A stretch of DNA of 42,105 bases. Origin: Legionellales bacterium. GTDB lineage: Bacteria; Pseudomonadota; Gammaproteobacteria; Legionellales; Legionellaceae. Below, piece after piece: positions 40,712 to 42,105 of the stretch. Numbering within the stretch: the stretch's first letter is position 1; the number at the start of each line of letters is the position of its first letter. The stretch lies in the NCBI GenBank assembly GCA_027449905.1, contig DAIDKT010000104.1, forward strand, positions 1 to 42,105, read 5' to 3'. The position numbers and the translations under genes were made by a program. A model generated the notes under the pieces. The model was given only the letters and a program-made list of their open reading frames with translations, was not told where the DNA came from and searched no databases.

Positions 40712-41778
40712 CGAGCCTAACCCAATTAAATATTCATTACGTGCGTAATATTGATTCTGCGAGGATAACACCTCATGCACGTTATAACATTATTTGTGGA
40801 GCCAATGGGAGTGGTAAGACCTCTATCCTTGAGGCGGTGTACTTGCTATCACGCGGACACTCTTTTCGAACACGTCAAGTTGCCCCGCTCATCAGCTATC
40901 ATCAATCGGAGTTAACTGTGTTTGCTCGAACTGAGTCTGAACAATCTATTAGTGTTCAAAAATCGAGGTCAGGTTTAACCAAGGTTAAAATCAATCAGCA
41001 AAACTGCAATCGCAGCAGCGAACTCGCTCATTTTTTACCTTGTCAATTAATCTATCAAGATGTTTTTCAGATTATGGATGCCGGCGCGTCTGTTCGCAGA
41101 AATTTATTGGATTGGGGTATGTTTCACGTGAAACATGCCTATCATGCTTTATGGAAACAATGCCATCACGTGTTACAACAAAGAAATGCATTATTACGTC
41201 AACAAGCTAATCGACAACATTTTCAACCTTGGGATAGCAGATTAGTGGAGTTGTCACACGAAATTCACACCCTGCGTGCCAGCTATTTTTCAGATTGGTC
41301 GACCGCTTTTAGCGCTATATTAGCTCAGCTTACTGACCTTTCATGTACGATACACTACGATAAGGGGTGGGATAGAAAAGAGAGTGGTAAATCACTCGCT
41401 GCTATATTATCAGATCAATTTTCGCAAGACCGTTTACGACAATATACAATTTCAGGTCCACATCAGGCGGATATTTTATTTAACACGACCGTAGCAAATG
41501 CAAAAAAAACACTATCTCGTGGCCAACAAAAAATCATTCTTATTGCTTTGAAATTGGCACAAACATACTTAATGGACAAGCCTTGTATTTACTTATTTGA
41601 TGATATCATTGCAGAGCTCGATTTTGAGCATATGCAACGATTAATCCAGTGCTTATCCCAATTTCAAGGACAGTTTTTTTTTACATCGATTGATCTCAAT
41701 CAATTGACTAAATATCAAGAACTCCAGAAGAACGGGGCTGTCTTCGAATTAAATCAAGGCGTTGTTACTCGACTTTAG
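40708..41778 (+). CDS. recF: DNA replication and repair protein RecF
   Basis: A 356-residue SMC-like ATPase that loads RecA at gaps. Walker A is GANGSGKTSILEAVYLLSRGHSFRT, the signature TLSRGQQKIILIALKLAQ, Walker B CIYLFDDIIAELDFEH. It follows dnaN with a 4-base overlap, the standard order. The codons for MFHVKH form a perfect parS site. Within and just past its 3' end the string ACTCGACTTTAG occurs at 41767 and again at 41918, with a partial copy at 41846, so the tail may have been duplicated. gyrB does not follow. Confidence 0.96.
   Translation: MTSLTQLNIHYVRNIDSARITPHARYNIICGANGSGKTSILEAVYLLSRGHSFRTRQVAPLISYHQSELTVFARTESEQSISVQKSRSGLTKVKINQQNCNRSSELAHFLPCQLIYQDVFQIMDAGASVRRNLLDWGMFHVKHAYHALWKQCHHVLQQRNALLRQQANRQHFQPWDSRLVELSHEIHTLRASYFSDWSTAFSAILAQLTDLSCTIHYDKGWDRKESGKSLAAILSDQFSQDRLRQYTISGPHQADILFNTTVANAKKTLSRGQQKIILIALKLAQTYLMDKPCIYLFDDIIAELDFEHMQRLIQCLSQFQGQFFFTSIDLNQLTKYQELQKNGAVFELNQGVVTRL
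41120..41135. promoter_or_regulatory. parS: Perfect parS site inside recF
   Basis: TGTTTCACGTGAAACA is identical to the 16-bp consensus bound by ParB (Spo0J-type) chromosome-partition proteins, and extends to an 18-bp palindrome ATGTTTCACGTGAAACAT. It would load the ParB-CTP sliding clamp near the origin. No parA or parB lies in the window. Confidence 0.85.
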
Positions 41779-41944
41779 GGAGCTATTTTTGATCACCGCG
41801 TCTAAAAAAAGACGAATTATTGGCTACATTTACAAAGTTGGTTAAACTCGACTTTGTGAAATTCCTAATCCTAGCCTTTGTACACGATAAAAATGATACT
41901 GTCTTTCCCGCGCACTGACTCGACTTTAGCCATTTTTCCTTAAT

Positions 41945-41984
41945 CCGTTCGCCCTGAGGAGCGTGCGTAGCACGCGTCTCGAAC
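41945..41984. repeat. REP-like palindromic repeat downstream of recF
   Basis: CCGTTCGCCCTGAGGAGCGTGC, read as a left arm to 41966, pairs partly with GCACGCGTCTC (41970-41980): GCGTGC/GCACGC is perfect over a 3-base loop, and GAG/CTC extends it. The form CCTGAGGAGC...GCGTCTCGAA is a palindromic unit common in many bacterial genomes. The rest of 41779-42027 shows short repeats of ACTCGACTTTAG but no gene. Confidence 0.55.
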
Positions 41985-42063
41985 TGATGTATCCCCACGA
42001 ATTAGTGGTTGAAATAAAGATCGCGTCATGATCAAATTAGCCTGCTTAAACAAGGGGCTAAAT

Positions 42064-42105
42064 ATGCAAGAAATTGACCACTATCTACACAATTCTTTAA
42101 GAGAT
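42064..42105 (+). CDS. Start of an unidentified gene (cut by window edge)
   Basis: AAGGGG stands 6 bases before ATG 42064, opening 14 codons to the edge (MQEIDHYLHNSLRD). An in-frame ATG at 42028 would add 12 codons but would place the AAGGGG inside the gene, so I prefer 42064. Too short to identify; gyrB would be expected here but this is not its N-terminus. Confidence 0.4.
   Translation, partial: MQEIDHYLHNSLRD

Overview
The window looks like a chromosomal segment of a gammaproteobacterium, probably a member of the Legionellales or a similar host-associated lineage. This rests on gene content (Coq7, PtsP, RppH, PagP, QueC, ApaH, RsmA, and DnaA-DnaN-RecF with a gammaproteobacterial-type GyrB) and on moderate-to-low G+C judged by eye. 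It is an inference, not a database result. The dnaA-dnaN-recF block marks the chromosomal replication-initiation locus, but gyrB is displaced from it and insertion-sequence debris lies directly upstream of dnaA.

Layout. 1-2019 (minus): the first 673 codons of a non-ribosomal peptide synthetase with a sulfotransferase-like N-terminus. 2370-4155: an outer-membrane beta-barrel protein and a GIN-domain lipoprotein. 4534-12081 (minus): queC downstream of a MoxR/DUF58/DUF4381/BatA-BatB-BatC-BatD cluster, with a cold-shock-domain protein in front. 12420-14780 (plus): coq7, a PiT phosphate transporter and pagP. 14770-16585 (minus): a 32-codon Cys-rich peptide gene too short for routine gene calling, a GRDP-like protein and a PLP aminotransferase. 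I propose this as a candidate ribosomal-peptide (RiPP) cassette. 16803-18878 (minus): a second beta-barrel protein, paralogous to the first, and a FkbM-like methyltransferase. 19052-27896 (minus): a MacA-MacB-TolC-like efflux system, apaH, a TraI_2-like protein, rsmA and an O-antigen ligase-like protein. 28066-29760 (plus): a fused ATP sulfurylase/APS kinase. 29757-35270 (minus): gyrB, ptsP and rppH. 35548-37776: a MITE, a broken IS3-type transposase, an orphan gene and a decayed IS with about 75-bp inverted repeats. 38075-41778 (plus): dnaA, dnaN, recF, with a perfect parS site inside recF. The window ends in an unidentified gene start.

A dispersed repeat family with ends resembling AGGGTGTGTTGACAATTCA runs through the window: full or degenerate copies near 4360, 15911, 16623, 17649 and 35548, and single ends near 22110 and 29737. 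Two copies bracket the second beta-barrel gene so that their outer ends form a good inverted-repeat pair. One end has become part of the N-terminal coding sequence of the MacA-like adaptor.

Possible joint working: the sulfotransferase-like NRPS module would need PAPS, which the fused Sat-CysC enzyme makes. The tripartite exporter could carry out a secondary metabolite. The peptide/GRDP/aminotransferase group looks like a small modification system. All three links are inferences from content and proximity.
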